Shown: positions 1 through 8,478, counted from the first letter of the stretch. The stretch is DNA of 45,376 nt from Tianweitania sp. UT-5YL-CI-8 (GCF_030010215.1 NZ_JASCRR010000004.1:138822-184197), one strand, 5' to 3'. The notes: generated by a model not told the origin, from the sequence alone. Program-made: numbers and translations.

Positions 1-134
1 TGAATGGTGAATGGTGAATGGTGAATGGTGAATGGTGAATGGTGAATGGTGAATGGTGAATGGTGAATGGTGAATGGTGAATGGTGAATGGTGAATGGTG
101 AATGGTGAATGGTGAATGGTGAATGGTGAATGGT
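1..134. repeat. Perfect 7-bp tandem repeat (TGAATGG), about 19 copies
   Basis: The unit TGAATGG runs without a single mismatch from the left window edge to base 134, giving 19 full copies plus one base, and it probably continues to the left. Because 7 is not a multiple of 3, every frame meets TGA once per 21 bp, so the array reads as serial ATG...TGA mini-frames (MVNGEW then stop) and cannot be part of a long protein. It behaves as a non-coding minisatellite/VNTR and is likely to vary in copy number between strains. Confidence 0.97.
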
Positions 135-188
135 CGGAACCAAACACCGGTATCCAGGTCAAGCGCCTTCTAGAAAGATCCCATTTTG

Positions 189-211
189 CCATTCACCATT
201 CACCATTCACC
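189..211. repeat. Inverted copies of the 7-bp repeat
   Basis: Three and a third copies of CCATTCA, the reverse complement of the unit in the array at 1-134, lie 54 bp beyond its end. Together they could fold into a hairpin with a stem of about 23 bp and a loop at 135-188. The rest of the stretch up to the small gene at 309 shows only a ribosome binding site (AAGGAG at 295-300) and no other recognisable element. Confidence 0.9.
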
Positions 212-308
212 CTCTTCATCAACCAATTTGAACCCCACATGAACGGCCCCCTCAGAGCCGGTTCAGCCGCACAGGAGCATTGTGCCGAACATCGAAGGAG
301 ACAAAACG

Positions 309-497
309 ATGTTCGCCCGCCCCGTTCCACTGACGACCCTTCTGCCCCGCGCTCTGCTGATTGTCCTGGCCTTGGCAGCACCGGTGCTGGCGATGCCGCA
401 TCTGGGCCGCGGTGGCGGTCCGGTCACGATCGAAGCGCCGACGATGAAGAAGACCGGCATGGGCTTCGTTCTTCTCGTCAGCCTGCAGCGGAATTGA
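309..497 (+). CDS. Small exported hypothetical protein
   Basis: This is a 62-residue reading frame with an excellent ribosome binding site (AAGGAG at 295-300, 8 bases before ATG). The first 28 residues look like a signal peptide: an Arg-containing N terminus, a hydrophobic run around residues 15-27, and a possible cleavage site after PVLA. The short mature part is glycine-rich (HLGRGGG) and then mildly hydrophobic. I do not recognise the family. An upstream in-frame ATG at 282 lacks a ribosome binding site, so 309 is preferred. It lies 54 bp before the AMP nucleosidase gene in the same direction. The start signal and export signal argue for a real gene, but its shortness leaves room for doubt. 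Confidence 0.5.
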   Translation: MFARPVPLTTLLPRALLIVLALAAPVLAMPHLGRGGGPVTIEAPTMKKTGMGFVLLVSLQRN

Positions 498-551
498 GCG
501 AAAGCGTTCGTCCCCCCTCCCAAGCAGCGCTGCGACCCACTATATTGGGCC

Positions 552-2057
552 ATGGAAAAGCGAATCTACCCAACACCCATCAAATCCGTCGTCTCACCGG
601 AGCGTCTTGCGCCGCAGACTTTTACCGATGCGAAGGAAGCCGTTCAGGCGCTGAAAGTGCTCTACGAGCGTAACACGGCGTTTCTCCGAGATGCCTTTTC
701 CGAGCTGGCGCATGGGCGCGGCGACAAGGAAAAGCGCTATCGCGCCTTCTACCCCGAGGTCGGCGTGACGACGACGTCCTATTCCCAGGTCGATTCCCGC
801 CAGGCCTATGGCCACATGCCGATCCCCGGCCACTTCAGCACGACGATTACCCGTCCCGACTTGTTCGAGAGCTATCTGGTGGAGCAGCTCAGCCTGATCA
901 TGCGCAATCACGGCGTTGCGATCATTGTGGGCGAGTCCGGCACCCCCATCCCTGTGCATTTCGCGTTTCTTGAAGGTACCCATGTCGACGGCGCGGCGGC
1001 GGACCGCATCAACCGGCCGATCCGCGATCTGTTCGATGTGCCAGATCTCGACGGCACCGACGACCACATCGCCAATGGCACGTTCGAATTCATTCCCGGC
1101 GAGGCACGGCCGCTCGCGCCCTTCACCGCCCAGCGCATCGACTACTCGCTGCACCGGCTGGCGCATTACACCGCCACCAGCCCGCAGCATTTCCAGAACT
1201 TCGTTCTGTTCACCAACTACCAGTTCTACATCGACGAATTCTGTGTCTACGCCCGCAACCTCATGGCCAATGGCGGCGAAGGCTACGAGGCCTTCATCGA
1301 ACCCGGCAACATGATCACGCGCGCCGGCGACGAAGGGCCTTCCATTGGTACGACGCCGCCGCGCCTGCCGCAGATGCCGGCCTACCACCTGCACAAGCCC
1401 GGCCATGGCGGCATCACCATGGTCAATATCGGCGTCGGCCCCTCCAACGCCAAGACGATCACCGACCATATCGCGGTCCTGCGTCCGCATGCCTGGCTGA
1501 TGCTGGGACACTGCGCGGGGCTGCGCAATACGCAGGCCCTGGGCGACTATGTGCTGGCGCATGCCTATATGCGCGAGGACCATGTGCTCGACGACGACCT
1601 TCCCGTCTGGGTGCCGATCCCGCCGCTGGCCGAGGTGCAGGTGGCGCTGCAGGAGGCCGTCGCCGAGGTGACGGGGCTGTCCGGCTACGACCTCAAGCGC
1701 ATCATGCGCACGGGCACGGTGGCGACCATCGACAACCGCAACTGGGAACTGCGCGACCAGCGCGGGCCGGTGCAGCGGCTGTCGCAGTCGCGCGCCATCG
1801 CGCTCGACATGGAATCGGCGACCATTGCCGCAAACGGCTTTCGCTTCCGCGTGCCCTACGGCACGTTGCTTTGTGTTTCCGACAAGCCGCTCCACGGCGA
1901 GCTGAAACTTCCGGGCATGGCGACCGACTTCTACAAGCGCCAGGTGGCCCAGCATCTGACCATCGGCATCAAGGCGATGGAGAAGCTGGCTGAGATGCCG
2001 ATGGAGAGGCTGCATTCGCGCAAGCTGCGCAGCTTCGCCGAAACCGCCTTCCAGTAG
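552..2057 (+). CDS. amn: AMP nucleosidase
   Basis: The 501-residue product matches AMP nucleosidase, which hydrolyses AMP to adenine and ribose 5-phosphate and so helps set the adenylate pool in the cytoplasm. The N-terminal half is the Amn-specific domain. The C-terminal half is a nucleoside-phosphorylase-like catalytic domain containing the stretches VNIGVGPSNAKT and LMLGHCAGLRNTQ and, near the end, ALDMESATIAANG, the conserved phosphorylase Asp/Glu signature. Length is close to the Escherichia coli enzyme. No Shine-Dalgarno sequence precedes the ATG; instead TATATT lies only 5 bases upstream (541-546), which could be a -10 box giving a leaderless or nearly leaderless transcript. The gene stands 55 bp ahead of the EEP-family gene. 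Confidence 0.95.
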   Translation: MEKRIYPTPIKSVVSPERLAPQTFTDAKEAVQALKVLYERNTAFLRDAFSELAHGRGDKEKRYRAFYPEVGVTTTSYSQVDSRQAYGHMPIPGHFSTTITRPDLFESYLVEQLSLIMRNHGVAIIVGESGTPIPVHFAFLEGTHVDGAAADRINRPIRDLFDVPDLDGTDDHIANGTFEFIPGEARPLAPFTAQRIDYSLHRLAHYTATSPQHFQNFVLFTNYQFYIDEFCVYARNLMANGGEGYEAFIEPGNMITRAGDEGPSIGTTPPRLPQMPAYHLHKPGHGGITMVNIGVGPSNAKTITDHIAVLRPHAWLMLGHCAGLRNTQALGDYVLAHAYMREDHVLDDDLPVWVPIPPLAEVQVALQEAVAEVTGLSGYDLKRIMRTGTVATIDNRNWELRDQRGPVQRLSQSRAIALDMESATIAANGFRFRVPYGTLLCVSDKPLHGELKLPGMATDFYKRQVAQHLTIGIKAMEKLAEMPMERLHSRKLRSFAETAFQ

Positions 2058-2112
2058 TCGGGATGCGATCAGCACGCGGAACCGTCGGCGACGATTGCGG
2101 AAGTCGGCCTTC

Positions 2113-3120
2113 ATGAGGCTGCTCCGCAATCTCTGCTTCCTGGCGATGATGCTGGCGTCGCTGCCGCTGGTCGCGGGTTTCTTCGGTGCCCTGCATCCAG
2201 CCTTCGACTCGTTTGCCCACTTCCGCATTCACCTCGCCGCAGTCATGATCCTGTGCGCGTTGCCGCTCTTGCTGAGCGCGCTCCGCACGGAAGCGCTGAT
2301 GGCGCTGGTGTTCGGCGTCGCAACGCTTGCGACCGTGCGAGACGACTTCACCTTCAGCGGCACTTTTCCCGCTGAGGACATAAGTTCCCAGCCCGTCTAT
2401 CGGCTGATGCAGCTCAACCTGCGCTACGACAATACAGCGGTACAGGAGGTGATGGAGCTGATCGAACGGGTCCAGCCCGACGTGATCACACTTCAGGAGG
2501 TCTCCGCCGCCTGGCGCGCCAGTCTCGGGCCTCTTTCGGAGGTCTATCCCTACAACCTGATCTGTCCCGCGCCGCATGGCGTGTTCGGCGTGGCGATCTT
2601 CTCGCGCCAGGCTTTCACGGAAGGCGCCGAAAAACGGTGCCTCGACTATGGCCGCATGGCGGTCGCCTCCTTCGATTTCGCGGGACGCAGCGCCGATGTG
2701 GTCTCGCTGCATCTGGATTGGCCATGGCCGGCCGACCAGTCCAGCGAGATCGACGGGCTTGTGCCCGTGCTTTCCGCTCTGGGCGAGACCGCCTTGCTCG
2801 GCGGCGATTTCAACGCCACGCCATGGAGTGCCGCGGTGCATCGTGTGGCGGTGGCCGGCGGTCTGACAATGATGCCCTCGCCCGGCTCGACATGGCTTTA
2901 TCGAGCTCTTCCGCACGTCATTGACAGGCTTGGGCTTCCCATCGATCAGGTGATGAGCAAAGGCGACCTGCGCATCCGCTCGGCGCGGCTTGGGCCACGC
3001 ATCGGGTCCGATCACCTGGCTGTTCTCGTCGAATTTTCATTAGTGCCGCGATCGGCGGTGCCGGCCGAGCGGCAGACGTCGACTGCCACTTTCCATCAGG
3101 TCGCGGAATGGCGGGGCTGA
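2113..3120 (+). CDS. Membrane-anchored endonuclease/exonuclease/phosphatase (EEP) family protein
   Basis: The 335-residue protein starts with two or three hydrophobic segments (about residues 5-27, 40-58 and 60-75) followed by an EEP domain, the Mg-dependent phosphodiesterase fold of DNase I and exonuclease III. Family landmarks are present: MQLNLRYDN near 99-107, ITLQEV with catalytic Glu129, GDFNATPW at 231-238, and SDH at 299-301. The topology would place the catalytic domain at the membrane, probably periplasmic, so the substrate could be a nucleic acid, phospholipid or phosphosugar; sequence alone does not say. I chose ATG 2113 because it starts directly with the basic-hydrophobic leader; a TTG at 2095 would add six residues. 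Confidence 0.85.
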   Translation: MRLLRNLCFLAMMLASLPLVAGFFGALHPAFDSFAHFRIHLAAVMILCALPLLLSALRTEALMALVFGVATLATVRDDFTFSGTFPAEDISSQPVYRLMQLNLRYDNTAVQEVMELIERVQPDVITLQEVSAAWRASLGPLSEVYPYNLICPAPHGVFGVAIFSRQAFTEGAEKRCLDYGRMAVASFDFAGRSADVVSLHLDWPWPADQSSEIDGLVPVLSALGETALLGGDFNATPWSAAVHRVAVAGGLTMMPSPGSTWLYRALPHVIDRLGLPIDQVMSKGDLRIRSARLGPRIGSDHLAVLVEFSLVPRSAVPAERQTSTATFHQVAEWRG

Positions 3121-3241
3121 TGCGTTCATAAAACAGCTGCACAGCGCTACGAATTCGCGATACAGACGAAGGATCTCGCATCGCATACTTCCTCCCAGCC
3201 GCTGATTCCATCACAGGTCGCCCGGAGACTGCGCGATGCGC

Positions 3242-3252
3242 TGGTCTGACGA
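3242..3252. promoter_or_regulatory. Possible PdhR/LldR-type (GntR family) operator half-match
   Basis: TGGTCTGACGA matches the TGGTnTGACCA core known for PdhR/LldR-type regulators at all but one defined base. It lies 13 bases upstream of the L-lactate dehydrogenase start, next to its ribosome binding site GAGAGA. A single short match in a GC-rich genome is weak evidence. Confidence 0.25.
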
Positions 3253-3265
3253 TTGAGAGATAAAA

Positions 3266-4411
3266 ATGCGCCTGCAGAACTGCCACAACTTCCATGATTT
3301 CCGTCGTCTGGCCAAGCAGCGGCTGCCGGGGCCGATCTTCAACTACATCGACGGCGCGGCTGACGACGAGGTGACCTATCGCCGGAACACGGCCTCTTTC
3401 GAAAGTTGCGACCTGCTTCCCAGCGTGCTGCGCGGCGTCAGCACGGTCGACATGTCGGTGACGGTGATGGGCCAGAAGCTGGCGATGCCGGTCTACTGCT
3501 CGCCGACCGCCTTGCAGCGGCTGTTCCATCATCAGGGCGAGCGTGCAGTGGCGGCGGCTGCGGGCAAATACGGCACCATGTTCGGCGTGTCCTCGCTCGG
3601 CACCGTCAGCCTCGAAGAGGCGCGCAAGATCAGCAAGGGCCCGCAGGTCTATCAGTTCTATTTCCACAAGGACCGCGGCCTGAACCGCGAGATGATGGCG
3701 CGGGCCAAGCAGGCCGGCGTCGAGGTGATGATGCTGACGGTGGACAGCATCACCGGCGGCAACCGCGAGCGCGACAAGCGCACCGGCTTCGCCATTCCGT
3801 TCAAGCTGAACCTCGCGGGGATGGCACAATTCGCCATGAAGCCTGCCTGGGCGATCAACTATTTCACCCATGAGAGCTTCAAGCTGCCGCAGCTCGACAG
3901 CCATGTCGACATGGGCGGCGGCACCATGTCGATCAGCCGCTATTTCACCGACATGCTCGACGCGTCCATGACCTGGGACGACGTTGCCGAAATGGTGCAG
4001 CATTGGGGCGGGCAGTTCTGCCTCAAGGGCATCATGACGGTGGAAGACGCCCGGCGCGCCGTCGATATCGGCTGCACCGGCATCGTGCTCTCCAACCATG
4101 GCGGACGCCAGCTCGACGGCTCGCGCAGCGGCTTCGACCAGTTGGCCGAGATCGTCGATGCCGTGGGCGACAAGATCGACGTCATCATGGATGGCGGCGT
4201 GCAGCGCGGCACGCATGTGCTCAAGGCGCTGTCGTTGGGAGCCAAGGCCGTCGGCGTCGGCCGCTACTATCTCTTTCCCTTGGCAGCCGCCGGCCAGGCA
4301 GGCGTAGAGCGCGCGCTGGAGCAGATGAAGGTCGAAATCGAACGCGGCATGAAACTGATGGGCTGCACGACCGTCGATCAGCTGTCACGGGCAAACCTGC
4401 GGTTTCGCTGA
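3266..4411 (+). CDS. lldD: FMN-dependent L-lactate dehydrogenase (alpha-hydroxy acid dehydrogenase family)
   Basis: The 381-residue protein belongs to the FMN-dependent alpha-hydroxy acid dehydrogenases, which oxidise L-lactate or a related hydroxy acid and pass electrons to the respiratory chain or oxygen. Visible landmarks are NYIDGAADDE (26-35) with the active-site-region tyrosine, FCLKG with the FMN-contacting Lys254, the catalytic signature SNHGGRQLDG (276-285) with His278 and Arg281, and the phosphate-binding stretch MDGGVQRGTHVLKAL (308-322). L-lactate is the most likely substrate, but glycolate, mandelate and other hydroxy acids are handled by close relatives. A weak GntR-type operator match sits just upstream. 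It stands alone, without a permease or lutABC genes. Confidence 0.85.
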   Translation: MRLQNCHNFHDFRRLAKQRLPGPIFNYIDGAADDEVTYRRNTASFESCDLLPSVLRGVSTVDMSVTVMGQKLAMPVYCSPTALQRLFHHQGERAVAAAAGKYGTMFGVSSLGTVSLEEARKISKGPQVYQFYFHKDRGLNREMMARAKQAGVEVMMLTVDSITGGNRERDKRTGFAIPFKLNLAGMAQFAMKPAWAINYFTHESFKLPQLDSHVDMGGGTMSISRYFTDMLDASMTWDDVAEMVQHWGGQFCLKGIMTVEDARRAVDIGCTGIVLSNHGGRQLDGSRSGFDQLAEIVDAVGDKIDVIMDGGVQRGTHVLKALSLGAKAVGVGRYYLFPLAAAGQAGVERALEQMKVEIERGMKLMGCTTVDQLSRANLRFR

Positions 4412-4478
4412 CGGGCAGCCATAATTAAGCCGTCCTGTTTTTCCCCTCTTGGAAAGGGGATCATCACTGGAGTTTTGA

Positions 4479-5552
4479 ATGGCACCTTCTTCGAGCAGAC
4501 TGCGCATCGCCGTGCTTTTCGGCGGGCGTTCCTCCGAACACGACGTCTCCGTCATGTCGGCGACCAATGTCATCGCCGCGCTCGATCCCGCCCGATACGA
4601 TGCGCTGCCCATCTTCGTCACCCGCGAAGGCCAGTGGCTGCTCAGTCATCTCAACGATGGCGCATTGGTGCAACCCACATCCGGAACCGAGATCTGCCTC
4701 GTGCCGGGCGGACAAGGGCGGATCATGGCGATACCAGAGCATGGCGACCCCCATGACCTGCCCAAGGTCGACGCGCTGTTTCCGGTTCTTCATGGCCTGC
4801 ATGGCGAGGATGGCTCTGTTCAGGGCCTCGCCGCGGTGGCGCGCTTGGCGTTGGTCGGCTGCGACATTCTCGGCTCAGCGACAGCGCTCGACAAGGACAT
4901 CGCCAAGCGGCTTCTGACAGAGGCCGGCGTGCCCACTGCGCGGTCGATCACCATCCACCAGGGTTCCGCACCAGACTTCTCAGAATTGGAAACCACACTC
5001 GGCCTGCCGCTCTTCATCAAGCCGGCGCGCCAGGGCTCGTCCGTCGGCGTCAGCAAGGTTGCGAACCGCCAGGACTACGATGCAGCGCTCACGGAAGGCT
5101 TCAGGCACGACCGCAAACTTCTGGCGGAAGAATTCATCCAGGGCCGCGAGATCGAGTTCAGCGTGCTGGAAGACACCGAAGGCGGGCTGTATGTCTCGCG
5201 TCCCGGCGAGATCGTGCCGGCGGAAAGCCACGGCTTCTACACCTATGACGCCAAATATATCGATGAGACCGGCGCAGCCCTGAAAGTGCCGGCCGAACTG
5301 CCTCAGGACGTCGAGGACGCCATGCGCGGGATGGCGGCGAAAGCCTTCCGCGCGGTCGGCTGCGACGCGATGGCGAGGGTCGATTTCTTCCTCACGCCCG
5401 AGATGCGGTTTTTGATCAACGAACTCAACACTATCCCCGGATTCACCGACATCAGCATGTATTCCAAGGCGATGGCGGCAAGCGGGGTGACCTATCCTGA
5501 GATCATCGACCGGCTGGTCGCGCACGGCCTGGCGCGGGCCGGACGAGAGTGA
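4479..5552 (+). CDS. ddl: D-alanine--D-alanine ligase
   Basis: The 357-residue enzyme is an ATP-grasp ligase that joins two D-alanines for peptidoglycan precursor synthesis in the cytoplasm. The N-terminal signature GGRSSEHDVS (15-24) is typical, followed by LFIKPARQGSSVGVSK of the ATP-grasp fold and the C-terminal INELNTIPGFTDISMYSK that binds metal and substrate. GGAG about 8 bases ahead of the ATG supports the start. It is not in a division/cell wall cluster here, so it is probably the DdlA-type second copy found in many rhizobia, with another ligase in the dcw cluster elsewhere. Its stop is only 20 bp from the stop of the convergent small membrane gene. Confidence 0.95.
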   Translation: MAPSSSRLRIAVLFGGRSSEHDVSVMSATNVIAALDPARYDALPIFVTREGQWLLSHLNDGALVQPTSGTEICLVPGGQGRIMAIPEHGDPHDLPKVDALFPVLHGLHGEDGSVQGLAAVARLALVGCDILGSATALDKDIAKRLLTEAGVPTARSITIHQGSAPDFSELETTLGLPLFIKPARQGSSVGVSKVANRQDYDAALTEGFRHDRKLLAEEFIQGREIEFSVLEDTEGGLYVSRPGEIVPAESHGFYTYDAKYIDETGAALKVPAELPQDVEDAMRGMAAKAFRAVGCDAMARVDFFLTPEMRFLINELNTIPGFTDISMYSKAMAASGVTYPEIIDRLVAHGLARAGRE

Positions 5553-5572
5553 CGATGACCGAGGTCAAACCG

Positions 5573-5854
5573 TCAGTTTTCTGACCCGCTGCGGTCAGCC
5601 AACCGGCCGAGATGCACAACAGCAGCCGACAGCGCGACAAGGATCGCCGGTTGGAATACCGCGCCCCCGAGAAGGCTGGAAAGCATGATCAACGTGTCGT
5701 CCAGCCCGAAAGAGTTGCCTATGCTCAAGCTCCGGAAGCTGCCGATTAATGCCGTTATCACGTTAACAATCATGACAAGAATCGCCGAGACGAATAAAAA
5801 GCTTGGCGCCAATTCGATCAACTTGGCGTCGACCTGTTTAATCGTGACCCGCAT
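5573..5854 (-). CDS. Small two-helix membrane protein, unknown
   Basis: The 93-residue product has two clear hydrophobic segments, about residues 15-38 and 55-80, joined by a short polar loop, so it should sit in the inner membrane. I do not recognise a family. AGAGGG, 8 bases before the ATG, is a fair ribosome binding site. The base composition is visibly more AT-rich than the neighbours, with many AAT/ATT/TTA codons, which suggests later arrival or relaxed selection. The start lies 15 bp past the hairpin that terminates the ETF-QO transcript, so expression needs terminator read-through or a promoter inside the terminator region. Confidence 0.6.
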   Translation of the reverse strand: MRVTIKQVDAKLIELAPSFLFVSAILVMIVNVITALIGSFRSLSIGNSFGLDDTLIMLSSLLGGAVFQPAILVALSAAVVHLGRLADRSGSEN

Positions 5855-5869
5855 TATTCACACCCTCTC

Positions 5870-5905
5870 AAAAAGAAGGCCGCTCGATGGCGGCCTTTTT
5901 GCTTT
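5870..5905. terminator. Bidirectional intrinsic terminator
   Basis: The stem GGCCGC (5878-5883) pairs with GCGGCC (5890-5895) around a 6-nt loop. It is extended by AA/TT and flanked by an A-run on the left and a T-run on the right, so it has a U-tract in either direction. It directly follows the ETF-QO stop codon (5905-5907, minus strand) and terminates that gene. Confidence 0.85.
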
Positions 5906-7584
5906 TACATGTTGACGTAGACAGGCCCTTCGCCGCCCTGCGGCGGCACCCAGTTGATGTTCTGGTTGGGGTCCTTGATGTCGCAGGTCTTGCAGTGCAC
6001 GCAGTTCTGCGCGTTGATGACGAAGCGCACGTCCTTCGCTTCAGGGTCGGCGGCAGCGTTTCCATCCTTATCGACCCACTCATAGACGCCCGCCGGGCAG
6101 TAGCGGGTCGAAGGACCTGCAAAGACATCGTGCTCCGACCGCTTCTGCAGTTCCATATCCTTGACCTGCAGATGGACCGGCTGGTCTTCCTCGTGGTTCG
6201 TCGACGACAGGAATACCGACGACAGGCGGTCGAAGGTCAGGACGCCGTCAGGCCGGGGATAGGCGATCTTCTTGTGTTTGGCGGCCGGCTCAAGCGACTG
6301 TGCGTCGGTCTTGCCATGTTTGAGCGTGCCGAAGGGCGAGAAGCCGAACAACGTGTTGAGCCACATGTCCAGCCCGCCCAGGCCGATGCCCAGCAGCGTG
6401 CCGAAGCGCGACCAGAGCGGCTTGACGTTGCGGACTTTCCTGAGATCCTTGCCGATGGGACTGTCCTGCCAGGCGTTTTCGTACTCGATGAGTTCGTCGT
6501 TGGCGCGGCCGGCTGCAACGGCTTCCGCCACATGGTCGGCCGCCATGATGCCCGACAGCACGGCGTTGTGGCTGCCCTTGATGCGCGGCACGTTGACCAG
6601 TCCGGCCGAGCAGCCCATCAGCAAGCCACCGGGGAAAGAGAGCTTCGGCACCGACTGCCAGCCACCCTCGGTGATGGCGCGCGCGCCATAGCCGATGCGC
6701 TTGGCGCCCTCGAAAGTCGTACGGATCGCAGGGTGAGTCTTGAACCGCTGGAACTCCTCGAAAGGCGCCAGATAGGGGTTCTTATAATTGAGGTGCAGCA
6801 CGAAGCCGACCGCGACCATATTGTCTTCGAGATGATACAGGAACGAGCCGCCGCCGGTCTTGAGATCGAGCGGCCAGCCGAAGGAGTGCTGGACGAGGCC
6901 CGGCCGGTGGTGTTCAGGCTTGACCTGCCAGAGCTCCTTCAGGCCGATGCCATATTTGCCGGGCTCGCGCCCTGCGGAAAGATCGTATTTTTGGATCAGC
7001 TGCTTGGCGAGCGAGCCGCGCGCGCCCTCGCCGATCAGGACATATTTGCCCATCAGCGCCATGCCGGGCGCGAAGTTGGGGCCGTGCGAGCCATCGCGTT
7101 CGACACCCATGTCGCCGGTGATCACGCCGGTGACGGCGCCCTCGTCGTTGTAGACGACTTCAACGGCGGCAAAGCCGGGGTAAATCTCGACGCCGAGCGC
7201 CTCAGCCCGACCGGCGAGCCAGCGGCAGACATTGCCGAGCGACACGATGTAGTTGCCGTGATTGTTCATCAGCGGCGGCATCAGGAAGTTCGGCAGGCGG
7301 ACGGAGCCGGCAGGCCCGAGCACCAGGAAATGGTCGGCGGTGACCGGGGTCTTGAAAGGATGGTCGCTGTCCTCGCGCCAATCCGGCAGAAGCTTGTCGA
7401 TGCCAATCGGGTCCACAACCGCGCCCGAAAGGATATGGGCTCCGACCTCGCCGCCTTTTTCCAGCACCACGACGGAAAGATCGGCGTTCAACTGTTTCAG
7501 GCGAATGGCCGCGGCAAGTCCTGCAGGTCCCGCTCCGACGATGACGACGTCGAACTCCATGCTTTCGCGTTCGATTTCGCTCAT
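5905..7584 (-). CDS. Electron transfer flavoprotein-ubiquinone oxidoreductase
   Basis: The 559-residue protein passes electrons from electron transfer flavoprotein to ubiquinone at the membrane, linking fatty-acid and amino-acid oxidation to respiration. The N terminus has the FAD-binding dinucleotide fold VVIVGAGPAGLAAAIRLKQ. The C terminus carries the 4Fe-4S ligands Cys496, Cys528, Cys531 and Cys534 (the last three in QNCVHCKTCD). Length matches the family. The start at 7584 is preferred because GGAGGAATT lies just upstream; an in-frame extension of 18 residues lacks any signal. The gene is alone, with its own terminator, and shares a 276-bp divergent promoter region with the exported protein at 7861. 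etfA/etfB are not in this window. Confidence 0.95.
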   Translation of the reverse strand: MSEIERESMEFDVVIVGAGPAGLAAAIRLKQLNADLSVVVLEKGGEVGAHILSGAVVDPIGIDKLLPDWREDSDHPFKTPVTADHFLVLGPAGSVRLPNFLMPPLMNNHGNYIVSLGNVCRWLAGRAEALGVEIYPGFAAVEVVYNDEGAVTGVITGDMGVERDGSHGPNFAPGMALMGKYVLIGEGARGSLAKQLIQKYDLSAGREPGKYGIGLKELWQVKPEHHRPGLVQHSFGWPLDLKTGGGSFLYHLEDNMVAVGFVLHLNYKNPYLAPFEEFQRFKTHPAIRTTFEGAKRIGYGARAITEGGWQSVPKLSFPGGLLMGCSAGLVNVPRIKGSHNAVLSGIMAADHVAEAVAAGRANDELIEYENAWQDSPIGKDLRKVRNVKPLWSRFGTLLGIGLGGLDMWLNTLFGFSPFGTLKHGKTDAQSLEPAAKHKKIAYPRPDGVLTFDRLSSVFLSSTNHEEDQPVHLQVKDMELQKRSEHDVFAGPSTRYCPAGVYEWVDKDGNAAADPEAKDVRFVINAQNCVHCKTCDIKDPNQNINWVPPQGGEGPVYVNM

Positions 7585-7860
7585 GCAATTCCTCCGCACT
7601 GGCTGGCCCGGCCGGGCATCTCGCTGGCTACGCTTCAAGTATAAACAGCGCGACAGCGCAAGACATCAACGCGTCGTTTTCCATTGAAGGCCGTAATTTC
7701 GCATTCCTGTCGTTCAGGAGATAGCGGCTGCGGTCAATGCGGCGGACTGTCCCAAGCAGCGCAGTTTTCGATATTCGCCAGCGCCAAATTGGGCAATACT
7801 CGGAAAATGAGCCGGCTTCTCGCCCGAAGATCAGCATGCCAGCGCCCGTGGCGGAACACC

Positions 7861-8442
7861 ATGCGGTTGTTGGGTCTTGCCGGATTTCTCGCGTGCGCAT
7901 CTGCTGCTCACGCCGAGGAGGCGCACAGGATCGTCGCCGGCGCCTATTCCTTTTCCGACGAGCTCGGCGGTTTTCGCTTGCTGTCGGTCACTGGCAATGG
8001 GACGCAAGAAAACCCCTTTGTCATCCGCCAGGAACTGGTTTCAGCGTCTCCGGTGACGCTGACGATCCGGGCGGAAAGGCCGATCCGCGCCTTTGATACC
8101 TCTGGCAGATATGCCAACGGTTTCATGCATATGCGCATCGAACTTCTCAACAACAGCGGTCATTCCTGGATCGAATTCGAGTTCGAGCTGCAGGAGGCTG
8201 AAGGCTTGCCGAGCACCTTCGGCGACGGGCTCTCGTTCGACCAGCGACAGCGCGACGGCAACACGATCGGCTCGGAGACCTTCGCCCGCTTCAGCCGTGC
8301 CTTCGAGCCTTATGACCGGCTTCGTTTCTCGCAAGGCAAGGTCGATCCGCTGGACGATACCGGCTTCCGCTTCCTGGTCACCGACTACACGCCGCGCTGG
8401 ACGTTCTATCTGGTGCAGGATCCACGCATACCGTCCTCATGA
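7861..8442 (+). CDS. Exported protein of unknown function
   Basis: The product has 193 residues, with a signal peptide (residues 1-18, ending SAAHA before EEAH) and a mature part rich in beta-type sequence. It contains GAYSFSDELGGFRLL, a segment with FVIRQELVSASPVTLTIRAE, and a C-terminal FLVTDYTPRW. I do not recognise a named family, though the layout suggests a conserved rhizobial periplasmic or surface protein. An in-frame ATG at 7807 would add 18 basic residues including RRS; the start at 7861 gives a standard signal peptide. It is followed 36 bp later by the uracil-DNA glycosylase and may be co-transcribed with it. Confidence 0.7.
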   Translation: MRLLGLAGFLACASAAHAEEAHRIVAGAYSFSDELGGFRLLSVTGNGTQENPFVIRQELVSASPVTLTIRAERPIRAFDTSGRYANGFMHMRIELLNNSGHSWIEFEFELQEAEGLPSTFGDGLSFDQRQRDGNTIGSETFARFSRAFEPYDRLRFSQGKVDPLDDTGFRFLVTDYTPRWTFYLVQDPRIPSS

Positions 8443-8478
8443 GCTTGCAATGACCCGCCATCGGATCGTAAATGCGGC

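Noticed and set aside
116-673. 185-codon frame starting in the heptamer repeat
   Set aside because: Its start is the last mini-frame of the repeat, and it overlaps both the small exported gene and amn in another frame.
4442-4460. TCCCCT/AGGGGA hairpin between lldD and ddl
   Set aside because: It has a 6-bp stem and lacks a T-run on the right side, so I do not call it a terminator.
5887-7644. 585-codon open frame on the plus strand opposite ETF-QO
   Set aside because: Antisense shadow; no family features, and its start falls inside the terminator.
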